NCBI GenBank assembly: GCA_963745205.1
Contig: CAVUWX010000022.1
Coordinates: 169,895-233,894 of the forward strand
Reading direction: 5' to 3'
Origin: Hyphomicrobium_A sp963745205
Lineage (GTDB): Bacteria; Pseudomonadota; Alphaproteobacteria; Rhizobiales; Hyphomicrobiaceae
DNA length: 64,000 nucleotides
How positions within the stretch are numbered: position 1 is the stretch's first letter; each line of letters opens with the position of its first letter. This document shows, piece after piece, positions 52,828-61,950 of the stretch. The translations under genes were made by a program, and so were the position numbers. Under the pieces are notes generated by a model, which was not told the origin of the DNA, did no database searches, and saw only the letters and a program-made list of their open reading frames with translations.

Positions 52828-53808
52828 ATGGATAAAGCCTCGAACAACGGTAACACCCCTCGCGTCGTCTCGCTGATCGCCAGCGCAACCGAGATCGTGC
52901 ACGCTCTGGGGCGCGGGTCGGCGCAGGTTGCGCGCTCGCATGAGTGCGACTGGCCGTCAAACGTGCTCAGCCTGCCGGGGCTTACCCGGCCCAAGTTCAA
53001 GGTTGAATGCTCGAGCCGCGCCATCGACCAGGCCGTGCGCGTGCTCGTCGAGCAAGGGCTTGCCGTTTATGAGGTCGACGCCGAAGCATTACAGGCGCTG
53101 GCACCCGACGTGATCCTGACCCAGGACCAGTGCGAGGTATGCGCCGTCTCCCTCGCCGACGTGGAGCGTGCGGTGTGCGCATGGGTCGGCAACGCTCCGA
53201 CAGTCGTGTCTCTGCGTCCGCACACGATGGCCGACGTCTATGCGGACATTCGCCGTGTCGCCTCGGCGCTTCGATGCCCAGCGGAGGGTGAAGCCCTCAT
53301 CGCCCATATGCAGACCCGCATCGCCGCGGCAACGGCGAAGGTCGCAGAGCTTCCCAAGCCACGCCTCGCCTTCATCGAGTGGATCGACCCGCCGATGTCG
53401 GGCGGCCACTGGATGCCGGAGCTGATCGAGGCGGCGGGCGGCTTCAACCTTTTCGGCGAGCGCGGGGCCCAGTCGCCCTGGATCACGTGGGAGTCGGTCG
53501 CCGCTGCCGACCCGGACGTGATTCTCGTCGCGCCGTGCGGCTACGACATTCCGACGACAACGCGCGAGATGGGCGCGCTCGAGGGCAACGCGATCTGGCA
53601 GGGCTTGCGCGCGGTGCGCGAAGGTCGCGTACTCCTCGCCGACGGCAACGCCTTTTTCAACCGGCCCGGCCCGCGCCTCGTCGAAAGCGCGGAGATCCTC
53701 GCCGAGATCTTGCACCCGAAGGCATGTGACTTCGGCCACCGCGGCAGCGCCTACGTGCCGTTTGCGGGCGAGCGTGCGCCGAAGTGGAAGAAGGCCTCTC
53801 AGGGATGA
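52828..53808 (+). CDS. BtuF-like cobalamin-binding protein, no signal peptide
   Basis: A 326-residue class III substrate-binding fold protein (COG0614). It starts directly with VVSLIASATEIVHALGRG, so unlike transport BtuF it seems cytoplasmic. Typical segments: 'SHECDWPSNVLSLPGLTRPK', 'DVILTQDQCEVCAVSL' (a CxxC), 'AFIEWIDPPMSGGHWMPELI' and 'EGRVLLADGNAFFNRPGPRL'. The family is usually annotated as cobalamin-binding. Its presence near a B12-dependent mutase is suggestive, but it heads a different operon with hydrolase and SDR genes. Confidence 0.82.
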   Translation: MDKASNNGNTPRVVSLIASATEIVHALGRGSAQVARSHECDWPSNVLSLPGLTRPKFKVECSSRAIDQAVRVLVEQGLAVYEVDAEALQALAPDVILTQDQCEVCAVSLADVERAVCAWVGNAPTVVSLRPHTMADVYADIRRVASALRCPAEGEALIAHMQTRIAAATAKVAELPKPRLAFIEWIDPPMSGGHWMPELIEAAGGFNLFGERGAQSPWITWESVAAADPDVILVAPCGYDIPTTTREMGALEGNAIWQGLRAVREGRVLLADGNAFFNRPGPRLVESAEILAEILHPKACDFGHRGSAYVPFAGERAPKWKKASQG

Positions 53809-54773
53809 GCATTATGAATTGGTCTGGCAGGCTGATTGTCGCCCTAGCCACGCTGCTTGCATTGGACGCGATCGCCATGGCCGATGAATTCAACCTTCCC
53901 CCGAAGACGTACTACCGCACCACCGAGGTGTTGGGGCATAGGATCTTCTACCGGGAGGCCGGTGACGCGGCGAAGTCGACAATCGTTCTGCTGCACGGCT
54001 TTCCCGCCTCCTCGCACTCCTACCGCGAGCTGATCCCGATGCTCTCGCGTGACTATCACGTGATCGCGCCCGACTATCTTGGCTCCGGTTTCAGCGATCG
54101 ACCCGATCCCGACATCGATCCCTATACGTTCGACAAACTCGCCGACCACGCGGAAGGTCTGCTCAAGGAACTAAAGATCGGCACGTACACCCTCTACATG
54201 CAGGACTTCGGCTCGCCCGTCGGGTTCCGGCTGATGGAGCGCAATCCCAACGCCATAGACGCGATTATCGTTCAGAATGCCAACGCCTATCTGGAGGGGC
54301 TGACGCCGGAGCGGCGCGAATTCTTCCGCAAGGCGCACGCGGACAAGAGTCCCGAGGAGGTCGCCTCCCTGTTCGAGCGCATGGGACCCGACGGAATCGT
54401 CAACAAGCAGTATCTCCGTGATGTCCCACCGGCTCATCGCGACATCATGAGCCCCGACAGCTGGACACACGATCTCGCCTTCCTGCGCACCGAGAAAGAC
54501 AAGAAGATTCAGGTGCAGTTGTACCAGGATTACCAGAACAACATCGACCGCTACCCGGTCTGGCAAGCGCTGATGCGCCAACGGCAGTTCCCGGCCCTGA
54601 TCGTCTGGGGCAAGAACGACCCGGCGTTCATAGCCCCGGGCGCCGAAGCCTATCTGCGCGACCTCCCGAAGGCCGAGCTTCACCTCATCGATGCGGGGCA
54701 TTTTGCGGTCGAGGAACGGCCGCAGGAGGTTGCCGCTTTCATCCTCGCCTTTATGAGAAAGCGCGGATCGTGA
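53805..54773 (+). CDS. Exported alpha/beta hydrolase (haloalkane dehalogenase/epoxide hydrolase type)
   Basis: A 322-residue protein; ATG overlaps the previous stop (ATGA). Signal peptide residues 1-26 (cleavage near AMA). Hydrolase features: oxyanion loop LLHGFPASSHSY, 'PDYLGSGFSDRP', nucleophile Asp134 in MQDFGSPVGF instead of Ser, and catalytic His299 in DAGHFAVEE. An Asp nucleophile points to dehalogenase or epoxide-hydrolase chemistry rather than ester hydrolysis. Substrate unknown. Confidence 0.85.
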   Translation: MSIMNWSGRLIVALATLLALDAIAMADEFNLPPKTYYRTTEVLGHRIFYREAGDAAKSTIVLLHGFPASSHSYRELIPMLSRDYHVIAPDYLGSGFSDRPDPDIDPYTFDKLADHAEGLLKELKIGTYTLYMQDFGSPVGFRLMERNPNAIDAIIVQNANAYLEGLTPERREFFRKAHADKSPEEVASLFERMGPDGIVNKQYLRDVPPAHRDIMSPDSWTHDLAFLRTEKDKKIQVQLYQDYQNNIDRYPVWQALMRQRQFPALIVWGKNDPAFIAPGAEAYLRDLPKAELHLIDAGHFAVEERPQEVAAFILAFMRKRGS

Positions 54774-55606
54774 GCCACGGCGCCCCACGCGCGATCCTCA
54801 TCACCGGCTGTTCGTCGGGCATCGGGCTCGCGTCCGCGCGGGCACTGAAAGCGCGCGGCTGGCGGGTATTGGCGACGGCCCGAAGCGAAGCCGATCTTAA
54901 GCGGCTTGCCAACGAGGAGGGTTTCGAGGCGCTGCCGCTCGAGCTCGCCGATCCTCACTCGGTCGCGGCGGCAGCGGAAGACGCCCTGCGGCGAACGGAC
55001 GGCAAGCTCTACGCGCTATTCAACAACGCCGGCATGGGTCAGGTCGGCGCGATCGAGGATCTGTCCGCCGACGTGTTGCGCCGCCAGCTCGAGGTCAACG
55101 TCGTTGGCGCGCATGAGCTGATACGTCGGGTCCTGCCGGCGATGCGGACGAACGGTGCGGGCCGCATCGTGCAGTGCTCTTCCGTACTGGGTCTCGTAGT
55201 GGCGCCCTATCGCGGCGTCTACTGCGCCTCGAAGTACGCCATCGAGGCGCTGTCGGATGCCTTGCGGCTCGAGCTGCGCGGCACGGGTATCGACGTGTCG
55301 ATCATCGAGCCCGGGCCGATCCGCAGCCGCTTCCTCGAAACGGCGCTCGCCAATTTCCACAAGACCGTGGACGTCAATGCCTCGCCCCACCGCGACATCT
55401 ATCTGATGCGGCTCGCGACCATGGAGGCCGGCGGCAAGACGGCGTTCAAGCTTGAGCCGGACGCGGTCGCGGAAAAGCTCGTGCATGCCGTCGAAAGCCA
55501 GCGCCCGCGGGCGCGCTACTTCGTTACGACACCCACGTATCTGTCGGCCTTTCTGAAGCGCGCGCTTCCGACGACACTGCTCGATCGCCTCGTCGCTCGC
55601 GCGTAG
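54770..55606 (+). CDS. Short-chain dehydrogenase/reductase
   Basis: A 278-residue classical SDR; GTG start at 54770 overlaps the hydrolase stop. Cofactor motif TGCSSGIGLASA near residue 12, NNAG at about 83, and catalytic Ser (CSSVLG), Tyr and Lys in YCASKYAIEAL. 'EPGPIRSRF' follows. Cytoplasmic oxidoreductase of the group often annotated SDR family NAD(P)-dependent; substrate not predictable. Third gene of an overlapping operon with the BtuF-like and hydrolase genes. Confidence 0.88.
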   Translation: MSHGAPRAILITGCSSGIGLASARALKARGWRVLATARSEADLKRLANEEGFEALPLELADPHSVAAAAEDALRRTDGKLYALFNNAGMGQVGAIEDLSADVLRRQLEVNVVGAHELIRRVLPAMRTNGAGRIVQCSSVLGLVVAPYRGVYCASKYAIEALSDALRLELRGTGIDVSIIEPGPIRSRFLETALANFHKTVDVNASPHRDIYLMRLATMEAGGKTAFKLEPDAVAEKLVHAVESQRPRARYFVTTPTYLSAFLKRALPTTLLDRLVARA

Positions 55607-55612
55607 GCGGCG

Positions 55613-55984
55613 CTAGATACTTTCCGTCGTGCGCCGTAGTCGCGACGTCAGCCGCCGCAGCAGGTCGAGCGCGAACGCCGGGTTCTTCTGCACGAGATAG
55701 AGAAACGCTCTCTCGTCGATGATGGCGACCTCGGTTGGCTCGCGTGCGACCGCCGTAGCGCTGCGCGGGGCCCCGTCGATCAGAGCCATCTCGCCGAACG
55801 TGCCGTTGGGACCGACGTTCTCGAGCACGGCACCGCTGGCCAGGATGCCAACCTTGCCGGAGCGCACCACGTACATGCACTTACCCGCGTCGCCCTGGAC
55901 GAAAATCTTCGTGTTCGGCTCGAAGCGCTGCAGCGGAAACCCGCCTCGCACAAGCAGCTCAAAGTCAAAGGGCGCCTGCGCCAT
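55613..55984 (-). CDS. Cyclic nucleotide-binding (CNB) domain protein
   Basis: A 123-residue stand-alone CNB domain: 'LQRFEPNTKIFVQGDAGKCM', 'VVRSGKVGIL' and the phosphate-binding cassette FGEMALIDGAPRSATAVA with the key Arg. There is no DNA-binding domain, so it acts as a cyclic-nucleotide sensor or as a partner subunit. Convergent with the SDR gene with a 6-nt gap. Confidence 0.87.
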   Translation of the reverse strand: MAQAPFDFELLVRGGFPLQRFEPNTKIFVQGDAGKCMYVVRSGKVGILASGAVLENVGPNGTFGEMALIDGAPRSATAVAREPTEVAIIDERAFLYLVQKNPAFALDLLRRLTSRLRRTTESI

Positions 55985-56179
55985 CTCTCTGCGCCATTCC
56001 TCCCTTGATGGGTGTCCCCGAGACTAGGCCCCAGACATGGCAGGCACAACGGCCTGGCAAAGCGTGGCGGCCGCGTTACGCTGCCTGAAATTGCGCCATT
56101 GACCTCGCGACAGGCGGGGCGACAAGGCCGTGAATTCCCTATAACGGCCTATACAAGGTTGGGATGGGGGGACGTGACA

Positions 56180-58030
56180 ATGGCCGAGAAGAAAACGGCG
56201 TCGCCCTCGAGCTGGGGCCGCGCGGTCGACTACCTGCTCGGGCGCAACACGCTGATCGGCGTGGCATCGCTGATGCTGCTTTTGATCTCGGGGTTCGCTA
56301 CCTGGCACGGAATGCGCGACTTCATCATCGGCGTGTCGAGCTCGCCGGCCGCTAACTCCCAACAGCTGCCGGGCGGGATGTCGTTCTCCAACGACTTCCT
56401 AGTCATCATCGTCGTCTTCGCACTCACCTTTTTGATGTGGCTCTGCTTGCGTGAGACGTTTGGCGAGCAGCGCCGCTTCACCGACCGGCTCGTCACCTTT
56501 CCGCTCTACGTGTTTCTCGCCATCTGGTCGATCGGCTTCGGCTACGGCTTCTGGTGGAGCCTGATCGCCGGCGAGGAGGCGACGCGCACGGGGCTTGCGG
56601 GCTTGCAGCAGGACGCCGGCGATGCCGCGGGCGCCGTCGCGGCGCGGCTCGATGCGGTGAAGGTGCAGCTCGATTCCGTCGTCACCTGGTCGGAAAGCCA
56701 GATGGCGCGCGAGGAGACGAGCGGCGGCAGCTGCGGAACGTCCTCGGGAGCCGGGAGGGGGCCGCTCTACAACGCGCGCGTCGGCGTGCGCGACCAGATC
56801 GCGTCCTTGCGTAACAGCGTGCAGAACTCCTGGCTGGCGCCCGTACAGGCCGATATCGAATCCCTGCAGAAGAGCGTCGCGCAACTGCAAGGGGCAACCG
56901 TCGCCGAGCGTCAGCAGAGCTTCGACGCTATGGCGAGCAACATCCGCACGCGCGCCCGCGACATCGCCGCCCGCTCAAACGAGCTTGGCAAGTCGACGGC
57001 GGCCGAGATGCGCGCGATCGCGGCCGCGGTGTCGGTGCCGCCGGGTCAAAGCGGGTTCACCTGCCACGACCCGACGCTGGCGCAGCGCTTGACGCAGGCG
57101 GCCGATCAGTCCGATCAGCCGGCGACGCTGAACTTGCGCGAAGCGGCGTTCAACGAAGGGCCGGCCGGCGTCGCCAACGCCATCAAGCGGCTGTGGGAGA
57201 ACATCGGCACGTATTTGTCGAGCCTATTCGGCTACGTGTCGTCGGGCGGCAAGACGACGGGCGCGACTACGCACACGGGCCAGCCGATTACCGGCCGCGA
57301 TATGATCGCTTTGCTGGCGACCATCGGCATCGATTTGGGGCTCTTGGCGCTGTCGATCCTCAACCCACCGCCGGCCCCGAGCCGCCGCCCATCATCGCAG
57401 GTGATCCGCCAAATCCGTGCGGCCATCAACACTGCTATCGAGCGTGCGCCCGGCGCCAACATGGAGTGGGTGCGTCGGCACTTCATCTATCACAAGGGAG
57501 CGTCGTATCTCGTTATTCCCAACCTCTACAGTTGCGATCCGAAGAATGAGGAGGAAAGCGCGAGGGCGCTCGCTATGAACCAATTGGCCGGCGTGCTCGA
57601 TGACCTGAATTTGGTGCGCTGGCCGCAGCGCCCGCGCTGGTGGAAGCTGCAGAAAGGCGAGCTCGACAAGCTCAAGGCCGAGGAGAGCCAGGCCAGTCAG
57701 ACGGACCTCTCGAAAATTCGCAAGGATTGGCTCAAGGAGCATCCCAAGGAAGCAAGCGAGAAGACAGAAGAGGACGCCCTCTTCGAGAAGGCGCAGCCGA
57801 TCCGCAATCATGGCTTGTTTTCGAAAGCGGAGAAGGCGCTGACCTTTGCCGGCTGGAGCGAGAAAGCGCGCCGCGACATCGAGATCTTCCCGCTTGAAGA
57901 TATCGAGGGACTTACGCCGATTCTGATGGTGCTCGCCGACGACGGCAGCTTGGCGACGGCTGAAGCAGAAGCCGCGGCTGCTAAGAGCCGGTCGTGGTGG
58001 CCGTTCGGGGGTTCGGCGAAGAGCGCCTAG
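56180..58030 (+). CDS. Large hypothetical membrane protein with coiled coil
   Basis: A 616-residue protein. Membrane segments: about 25-45, 75-95, 113-133 and a further one at about 380-400 (MIALLATIGIDLGLLALSIL). Between the third and fourth lies an alpha-helical, Ala/Gln-rich region (about 140-290) with a Gly/Ser-rich insert (SGGSCGTSSGAGRG); after the fourth comes a cytoplasmic region with 'APGANMEWVRRHFIYHKGAS' and a Lys/Glu-rich tail. ATG at 56180 chosen as the first after a GGGGGGAC stretch. No family recognised. Confidence 0.7.
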   Translation: MAEKKTASPSSWGRAVDYLLGRNTLIGVASLMLLLISGFATWHGMRDFIIGVSSSPAANSQQLPGGMSFSNDFLVIIVVFALTFLMWLCLRETFGEQRRFTDRLVTFPLYVFLAIWSIGFGYGFWWSLIAGEEATRTGLAGLQQDAGDAAGAVAARLDAVKVQLDSVVTWSESQMAREETSGGSCGTSSGAGRGPLYNARVGVRDQIASLRNSVQNSWLAPVQADIESLQKSVAQLQGATVAERQQSFDAMASNIRTRARDIAARSNELGKSTAAEMRAIAAAVSVPPGQSGFTCHDPTLAQRLTQAADQSDQPATLNLREAAFNEGPAGVANAIKRLWENIGTYLSSLFGYVSSGGKTTGATTHTGQPITGRDMIALLATIGIDLGLLALSILNPPPAPSRRPSSQVIRQIRAAINTAIERAPGANMEWVRRHFIYHKGASYLVIPNLYSCDPKNEEESARALAMNQLAGVLDDLNLVRWPQRPRWWKLQKGELDKLKAEESQASQTDLSKIRKDWLKEHPKEASEKTEEDALFEKAQPIRNHGLFSKAEKALTFAGWSEKARRDIEIFPLEDIEGLTPILMVLADDGSLATAEAEAAAAKSRSWWPFGGSAKSA

Positions 58031-58281
58031 CGGCCGCGCCATAGGTAGAGGGTGAGGCCGGCGCCGAGGATCGCCAGTATGTAGAGCAGTATCGGCGTCC
58101 CGAGCCCCAGGATCTGGCCGATCTCGTAGCCCATGAACGAGCCGGCGATGCCGACGAGACCATAGGTGATCTCGCCGCTCGTCGTGGCGAACTGCCGACG
58201 CAGCCAGGTGCTGCCGTAATGAAGCATGGCGTAGCCCATGGCCCCGCCGATGATCACCAGTATGAGAAAATTCCCGATCAT
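58027..58281 (-). CDS. Small membrane protein, transglycosylase-associated (GlsB/YeaQ)-like
   Basis: An 84-residue protein with three hydrophobic helices: 'FLILVIIGGAMGYAMLHYG', 'EITYGLVGIAGSFMGYEIGQ' and 'PILLYILAILGAGLTLYLW', the last followed by RGR. The Gly-rich 'GL.G..GS..G' pattern resembles the GlsB/YeaQ/YmgE family. Its last codons overlap the end of the preceding convergent gene by 4 nt. Confidence 0.72.
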   Translation of the reverse strand: MIGNFLILVIIGGAMGYAMLHYGSTWLRRQFATTSGEITYGLVGIAGSFMGYEIGQILGLGTPILLYILAILGAGLTLYLWRGR

Positions 58282-58381
58282 GTCCGTTCCCCTATCCGCT
58301 TGCGCACAAGCGACGAATCACTCGCGCCATTCTAGCGAACGGCGCGGGCAAGCGCGTCAGCTTCCTTGTGGTCCACTGAGC

Positions 58382-58861
58382 TTAAGCTCGATGATAGGGG
58401 TGGCCGGAAAGGATTGTTGCGGCGCGGTAGAGCTGCTCCGCCAGAACGATGCGGGCCAGGCCGTGCGGCAGCGTCATCGCCCCGAGCGAAAGCCGCAGCT
58501 TGCCCGCGCCGACGGCTTCCTCCCCCTGCCCGTCCGGGCCGCCTATCAGAAAGGCCAGTGCGCGCGCGCCGCCGTCGCGCTCTTTGGCAAGCAAGTGGGC
58601 AAACGTTTTGCTCGACAGTGAAAGCCCGGCGCCGTCGAGTGTGACCGTCACGTCGGCGCCGCTCGCCGCCTTGAGCAGCCGCTGCGCCTCGTCCGCCTTG
58701 CGCAGCTCTGCAGTGGTGGCGCGGCTTTCGGAAATCTCGGAGATCTGCAAAGGCCCAAGCTTCAGAGCGCGCCCCGCCGCGTCGAACCTCTCCACGTAGC
58801 GCTCGCACAGCTCGCGCTCGGCGTCTTTGAGGCGGCCAACTGCCGCTACGATGAGGCGCAT
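58382..58861 (-). CDS. rlmH: 23S rRNA (pseudouridine1915-N3)-methyltransferase
   Basis: A 159-residue SPOUT methyltransferase that modifies Psi1915 in helix 69 of 23S rRNA. The family start MRLIVAAVGRLKDAERELCE, the SAM trefoil knot 'LAFLIGGPDGQGEEAVGAGK' and the C-terminal 'LPHGLARIVLAEQLYRAATI' followed by 'GHPYHRA' are all present. Third gene of the nadD-rsfS-rlmH block. Confidence 0.95.
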   Translation of the reverse strand: MRLIVAAVGRLKDAERELCERYVERFDAAGRALKLGPLQISEISESRATTAELRKADEAQRLLKAASGADVTVTLDGAGLSLSSKTFAHLLAKERDGGARALAFLIGGPDGQGEEAVGAGKLRLSLGAMTLPHGLARIVLAEQLYRAATILSGHPYHRA

Positions 58862-58924
58862 GAGCGCTTCTCCCGCTTCGCCGGCGGGACGCCGCCTAGG
58901 GCGCCGTGGCCTCTCAAGGCCTCG

Positions 58925-59335
58925 TCAGTGCGCGACCTGCTCGGCAGGACGCTCGGCCGACCACATCTTCTCGAGGTTGTAGAACTCGCGCACCTCGGGC
59001 CGGAAGACGTGCACGATGATGTCGCCAGTATCGAGCAGGACCCAGTCGCAGGCCTCAAGGCCTTCAACGCGTACGCGGCCGAGGCCCTTGTCCTTCAGCT
59101 TGCGCTGGAGCTGCTCGGCGATCGCTCCGACGTGCCGGTCGGAGCGGCCGGTCACGATCACCATGAAGTCGCCGATTGAGGATTTTCCATTGAGGTCGAT
59201 CGTCACGACCTCTTCGCCCTTGGCCTCGTCGAGCCAATGGACGATGTCGTTCACCAGAACAGCTGGCTTATGCCCTTTAGACAAAAGCTCAGCGCGAGGC
59301 GTGCCCCTGCGGGCACCCTCAGTTGCGGTTCGCAT
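58925..59335 (-). CDS. rsfS: Ribosome silencing factor RsfS
   Basis: A 136-residue RsfS/YbeB/Iojap protein. The core 'WLDEAKGEEVVTIDLNGKSS', 'DFMVIVTGRSDRHVGAIAEQ' and 'EGLEACDWVLLDTGDIIVHV' is well conserved, followed by the C-terminal 'REFYNLEKMWS'. It binds uL14 and blocks subunit joining during starvation. The N-terminal 25 residues are basic and variable; a shorter start is possible. Confidence 0.94.
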   Translation of the reverse strand: MRTATEGARRGTPRAELLSKGHKPAVLVNDIVHWLDEAKGEEVVTIDLNGKSSIGDFMVIVTGRSDRHVGAIAEQLQRKLKDKGLGRVRVEGLEACDWVLLDTGDIIVHVFRPEVREFYNLEKMWSAERPAEQVAH

Positions 59336-59559
59336 CGTTTGCTGGTTGTCCTTTCCTCATTCACCCTAAGAGGGCTGACGCCGTGCGTGCGGTTCTGCCT
59401 ACCGAGCACTCCGGGCACCCCGGCGCTTATCAACGGGTCTGCACGCTCCCGCCGAAGCAATAGATAAGCGGTTCGGGTGGGGTGCAGCAATAGGCTTCGA
59501 CTTGTAGTCTGAATGCAGAGGCTACGAGGCTTTAGAAAAAACGCAGTAATTTCAGTCCA

Positions 59560-60192
59560 TTAAGATATCGTCTGGGCCCGCAGCGCGGTCGAGGAGGCCT
59601 CCGAAAGCCGGGTGCCGAGCAGCACCCAGGTGGCCGGTTTGCTGAATGGTAGAAGCGCTGCCGCCGATTCCGGCAACCGCCGGCGGGAAAGTGCCCGCGC
59701 GGCAGGCGAAGCGAGCGCCTTCAAGTGCCAGCCCGGCCGGTCGACCACGGCAATGGGCACAAGCCGCGCTATGTCGCGCCAGTGCTGCCAGCAGGCGAAG
59801 GTGGCGAGGTTGTCGGCCCCCATCACCCAGACGAAGCGCGTGCGCGGAAACCGCCGCCGCAGATAGCGGACGGTGGCATAGGTGTAGAGGCTGCCGAGCT
59901 CGGCCTCGAAGCCCGTGACCTTGATGGCGGGGTCGGAGATGAGCGCGCGGCTTTCAGCCATGCGCCGCTCGAGGCTCGGGAGCCCGGAGTTGGTCTTCAG
60001 CGGGTTTCCGGGCGTCACCATCCACCAGAGCTGGTCAAGTTTAAGCCGCCTAAGCGCCGTCTCTGCGCAGATCACGTGGCCCTCGTGCGGCGGGTTGAAG
60101 GTGCCGCCCATCAACCCGATGCGCTGGCCCGGTAGGGCGAGCGGCGGATGTGCATGCAAGCTGCCGAAGCTATGAAGTTGGGATTTGAGCAT
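59560..60192 (-). CDS. nadD: Nicotinate-nucleotide adenylyltransferase
   Basis: A 210-residue NadD that adenylates nicotinate mononucleotide in NAD synthesis. The nucleotidyltransferase signature GLMGGTFNPPHEGHV with its HxGH is at residues 26-40; 'WWMVTPGNPLKT' and 'FVWVMGADNLATFACWQHWR' are the substrate-binding segments. The C-terminal ISxTxLR is replaced by 'RLSEASSTALRA', still recognisable. First gene of the block with rsfS and rlmH; the 224-nt gap before rsfS holds no gene. Confidence 0.94.
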   Translation of the reverse strand: MLKSQLHSFGSLHAHPPLALPGQRIGLMGGTFNPPHEGHVICAETALRRLKLDQLWWMVTPGNPLKTNSGLPSLERRMAESRALISDPAIKVTGFEAELGSLYTYATVRYLRRRFPRTRFVWVMGADNLATFACWQHWRDIARLVPIAVVDRPGWHLKALASPAARALSRRRLPESAAALLPFSKPATWVLLGTRLSEASSTALRAQTIS

Positions 60193-60302
60193 AACGCTGA
60201 TTGTAGGCGGAGCGGGCGCTCAGCGAAACGCGGCTTTAAGTGCGCCACATGCAACCACGGTAACGGCCCGGTCATTATTGCTCTGCCAATCCTGGAGGGC
60301 CC

Positions 60303-61337
60303 ATGAGACAGGCGGATCGGAGCGGGATCTTGCTGAAGCGCGACATCCGGCGGCGTCAGTTCCTCGTGCTCGCCAGTGCTGCTGCGGGCTCGGCGGCGGT
60401 TGCGCAGACGCGCGCGGGTGCGGCGGCGATCAGCGGCGGAGTCCCTGGGCTGCTCGATGATTTCCTGGCGCTTCCCGGAACCAAGAGCGGGCAGCTCGAT
60501 GTCGATGCGGTGACCGATCCGTGGCGTGTCACGCATGCCCCCGACGTGCCGCTGTTCTGCGGCAGCGCCTTCAAGACCTTCGTGCTCGCGACGTATCTCA
60601 AAGAGGTAGAGGCGGGGCGGCTCTCGGAGGCGCAGCAGCTCGTCATCGACGACAACGTTCGCTCTGTCGGCGGGGGCGTGTTTGAGCACTTAAGCGGCTC
60701 CACCGAAGCCCGCAACGTGCTCGAAGCGATGATCGCGCACAGCGACAACACGGCGACCGACGTCGCACTGGCGCGCGTCGGCGCCGACAAGGTCCGCGCC
60801 TTCATCGCCGAGGCCGGTCTACGCCAGGCCCGCATCCCCGACTCAACGCGGCGCTTTTTCTCCTACCTCGCCGGCTATCCCGCAGGCGAGGACATGGGCT
60901 GGAAGGGCCTGCAGGAGCTGCAAGCCGGCAAGAGCAACGGCACCCCGCGCTCCCCCGTCAACGGCGAGGAGACGATGGTGTGCCCGGCTGCGGAGTTCGT
61001 CTCCTATTACAAGCGCGCGCTGGCCGGCGGCTTCTTCGAGAAGAAGGAGACGCTCATCGAGTTCAAGCGCATCCAGGGCATGGCCGACGCAATAGCGCTC
61101 GTCGTTCCGCAGGATACGGCCGCTTACCTCAAGGGCGGCAGCATCGACTGGAACGGCTTCCACTGTTTGGCGGTCGCTGGACAGATGATCGTCGCGGCGA
61201 CGCCCGTCACCTTCTGCCTCATTCTCAACTGGACCGACAGCGACGGCGAGAAAGCGGCGGTCGAGGCCCGCTACAAGCAGACCGTGGCCGAAATCTTGCG
61301 GCGCACGCGCAAACAGGTGGTCGAGCCGCAAACGTGA
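60303..61337 (+). CDS. Tat-exported class A beta-lactamase-like serine hydrolase
   Basis: A 344-residue penicillin-binding-fold protein. The N-terminus has a twin-arginine signal (RRRQFLVLASAAAG). Catalytic motifs: SAFK (Ser88, Lys91), SDN (Ser147) and KGG in place of KTG (Lys277). The class A general base (Glu166 in ExxLN) is not seen in the matching region (ARIPDSTRRFFSYLAG), so a true beta-lactamase is unlikely; a DD-peptidase or esterase-like function fits better. It lies 11 nt before a small exported NTF2-like gene. Confidence 0.8.
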   Translation: MRQADRSGILLKRDIRRRQFLVLASAAAGSAAVAQTRAGAAAISGGVPGLLDDFLALPGTKSGQLDVDAVTDPWRVTHAPDVPLFCGSAFKTFVLATYLKEVEAGRLSEAQQLVIDDNVRSVGGGVFEHLSGSTEARNVLEAMIAHSDNTATDVALARVGADKVRAFIAEAGLRQARIPDSTRRFFSYLAGYPAGEDMGWKGLQELQAGKSNGTPRSPVNGEETMVCPAAEFVSYYKRALAGGFFEKKETLIEFKRIQGMADAIALVVPQDTAAYLKGGSIDWNGFHCLAVAGQMIVAATPVTFCLILNWTDSDGEKAAVEARYKQTVAEILRRTRKQVVEPQT

Positions 61338-61347
61338 GGCGGCAACG

Positions 61348-61860
61348 ATGGAATGCGACATGCTGAATGTCAGTGTCTTGTATGCCAATGTGCTCAGCTT
61401 TGCTCTGCTGGCACTCGTGGCGATTCTGCCGCCGTTGAAAGCGGTCGCCGAGGGCAGTGCCGAGGCCGCAGTCCGCGCAGCGCTCGCGCGGTGGACGCAA
61501 GACTTCAACGGACGCAACCCCGACAAGGCCTGCTCGCTCTTCGCGTCGGATCTGCGCTACGATTTTCGCGGCTACCCCGAGCGCGACTACCGTGACATCT
61601 GCGACCGCATGCAGCGCTCGCTCGCCGACGCCAGCAAGACCTACTCCTACGACCTCGACGTGCGCGAGATCATCGTCTCCGGCGACTTCGCCGTTGCACG
61701 TCTCGTTTGGAAGCTCACCGTCACGCTCGCGAACGGCCAGCAGATTGTCTCGGTGGAGCCCGGCATGGACGTATTTCGCAAGGAGCCTGACGGCACCTGG
61801 AAGATCATCCGCTACATCGCCTACGAGGCGCCCGAGCGCCCCGCCACCCCGCAACCGTGA
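61348..61860 (+). CDS. Exported NTF2/SnoaL-like protein
   Basis: A 170-residue protein with a signal peptide (cleavage near AVA about residue 35) and an NTF2-like (DUF4440/SnoaL) fold: 'AAVRAALARWTQDFNGRNPD', 'LFASDLRYDFRGYPERDY', 'VSGDFAVARLVWKLTVTLAN' and 'VFRKEPDGTWKIIRYIAYEA'. Such proteins bind small ligands or act as accessory domains. Co-transcribed with the serine hydrolase. Confidence 0.8.
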   Translation: MECDMLNVSVLYANVLSFALLALVAILPPLKAVAEGSAEAAVRAALARWTQDFNGRNPDKACSLFASDLRYDFRGYPERDYRDICDRMQRSLADASKTYSYDLDVREIIVSGDFAVARLVWKLTVTLANGQQIVSVEPGMDVFRKEPDGTWKIIRYIAYEAPERPATPQP

Positions 61861-61950
61861 ATTTCGCGTGCCGCCCCATGTTCACAATAAGCGCTTTGCT
61901 TCACGTCGTTTGTTTCGGCCCTTTCGCTTTCAAAAAACAGGAGGTGTCCC

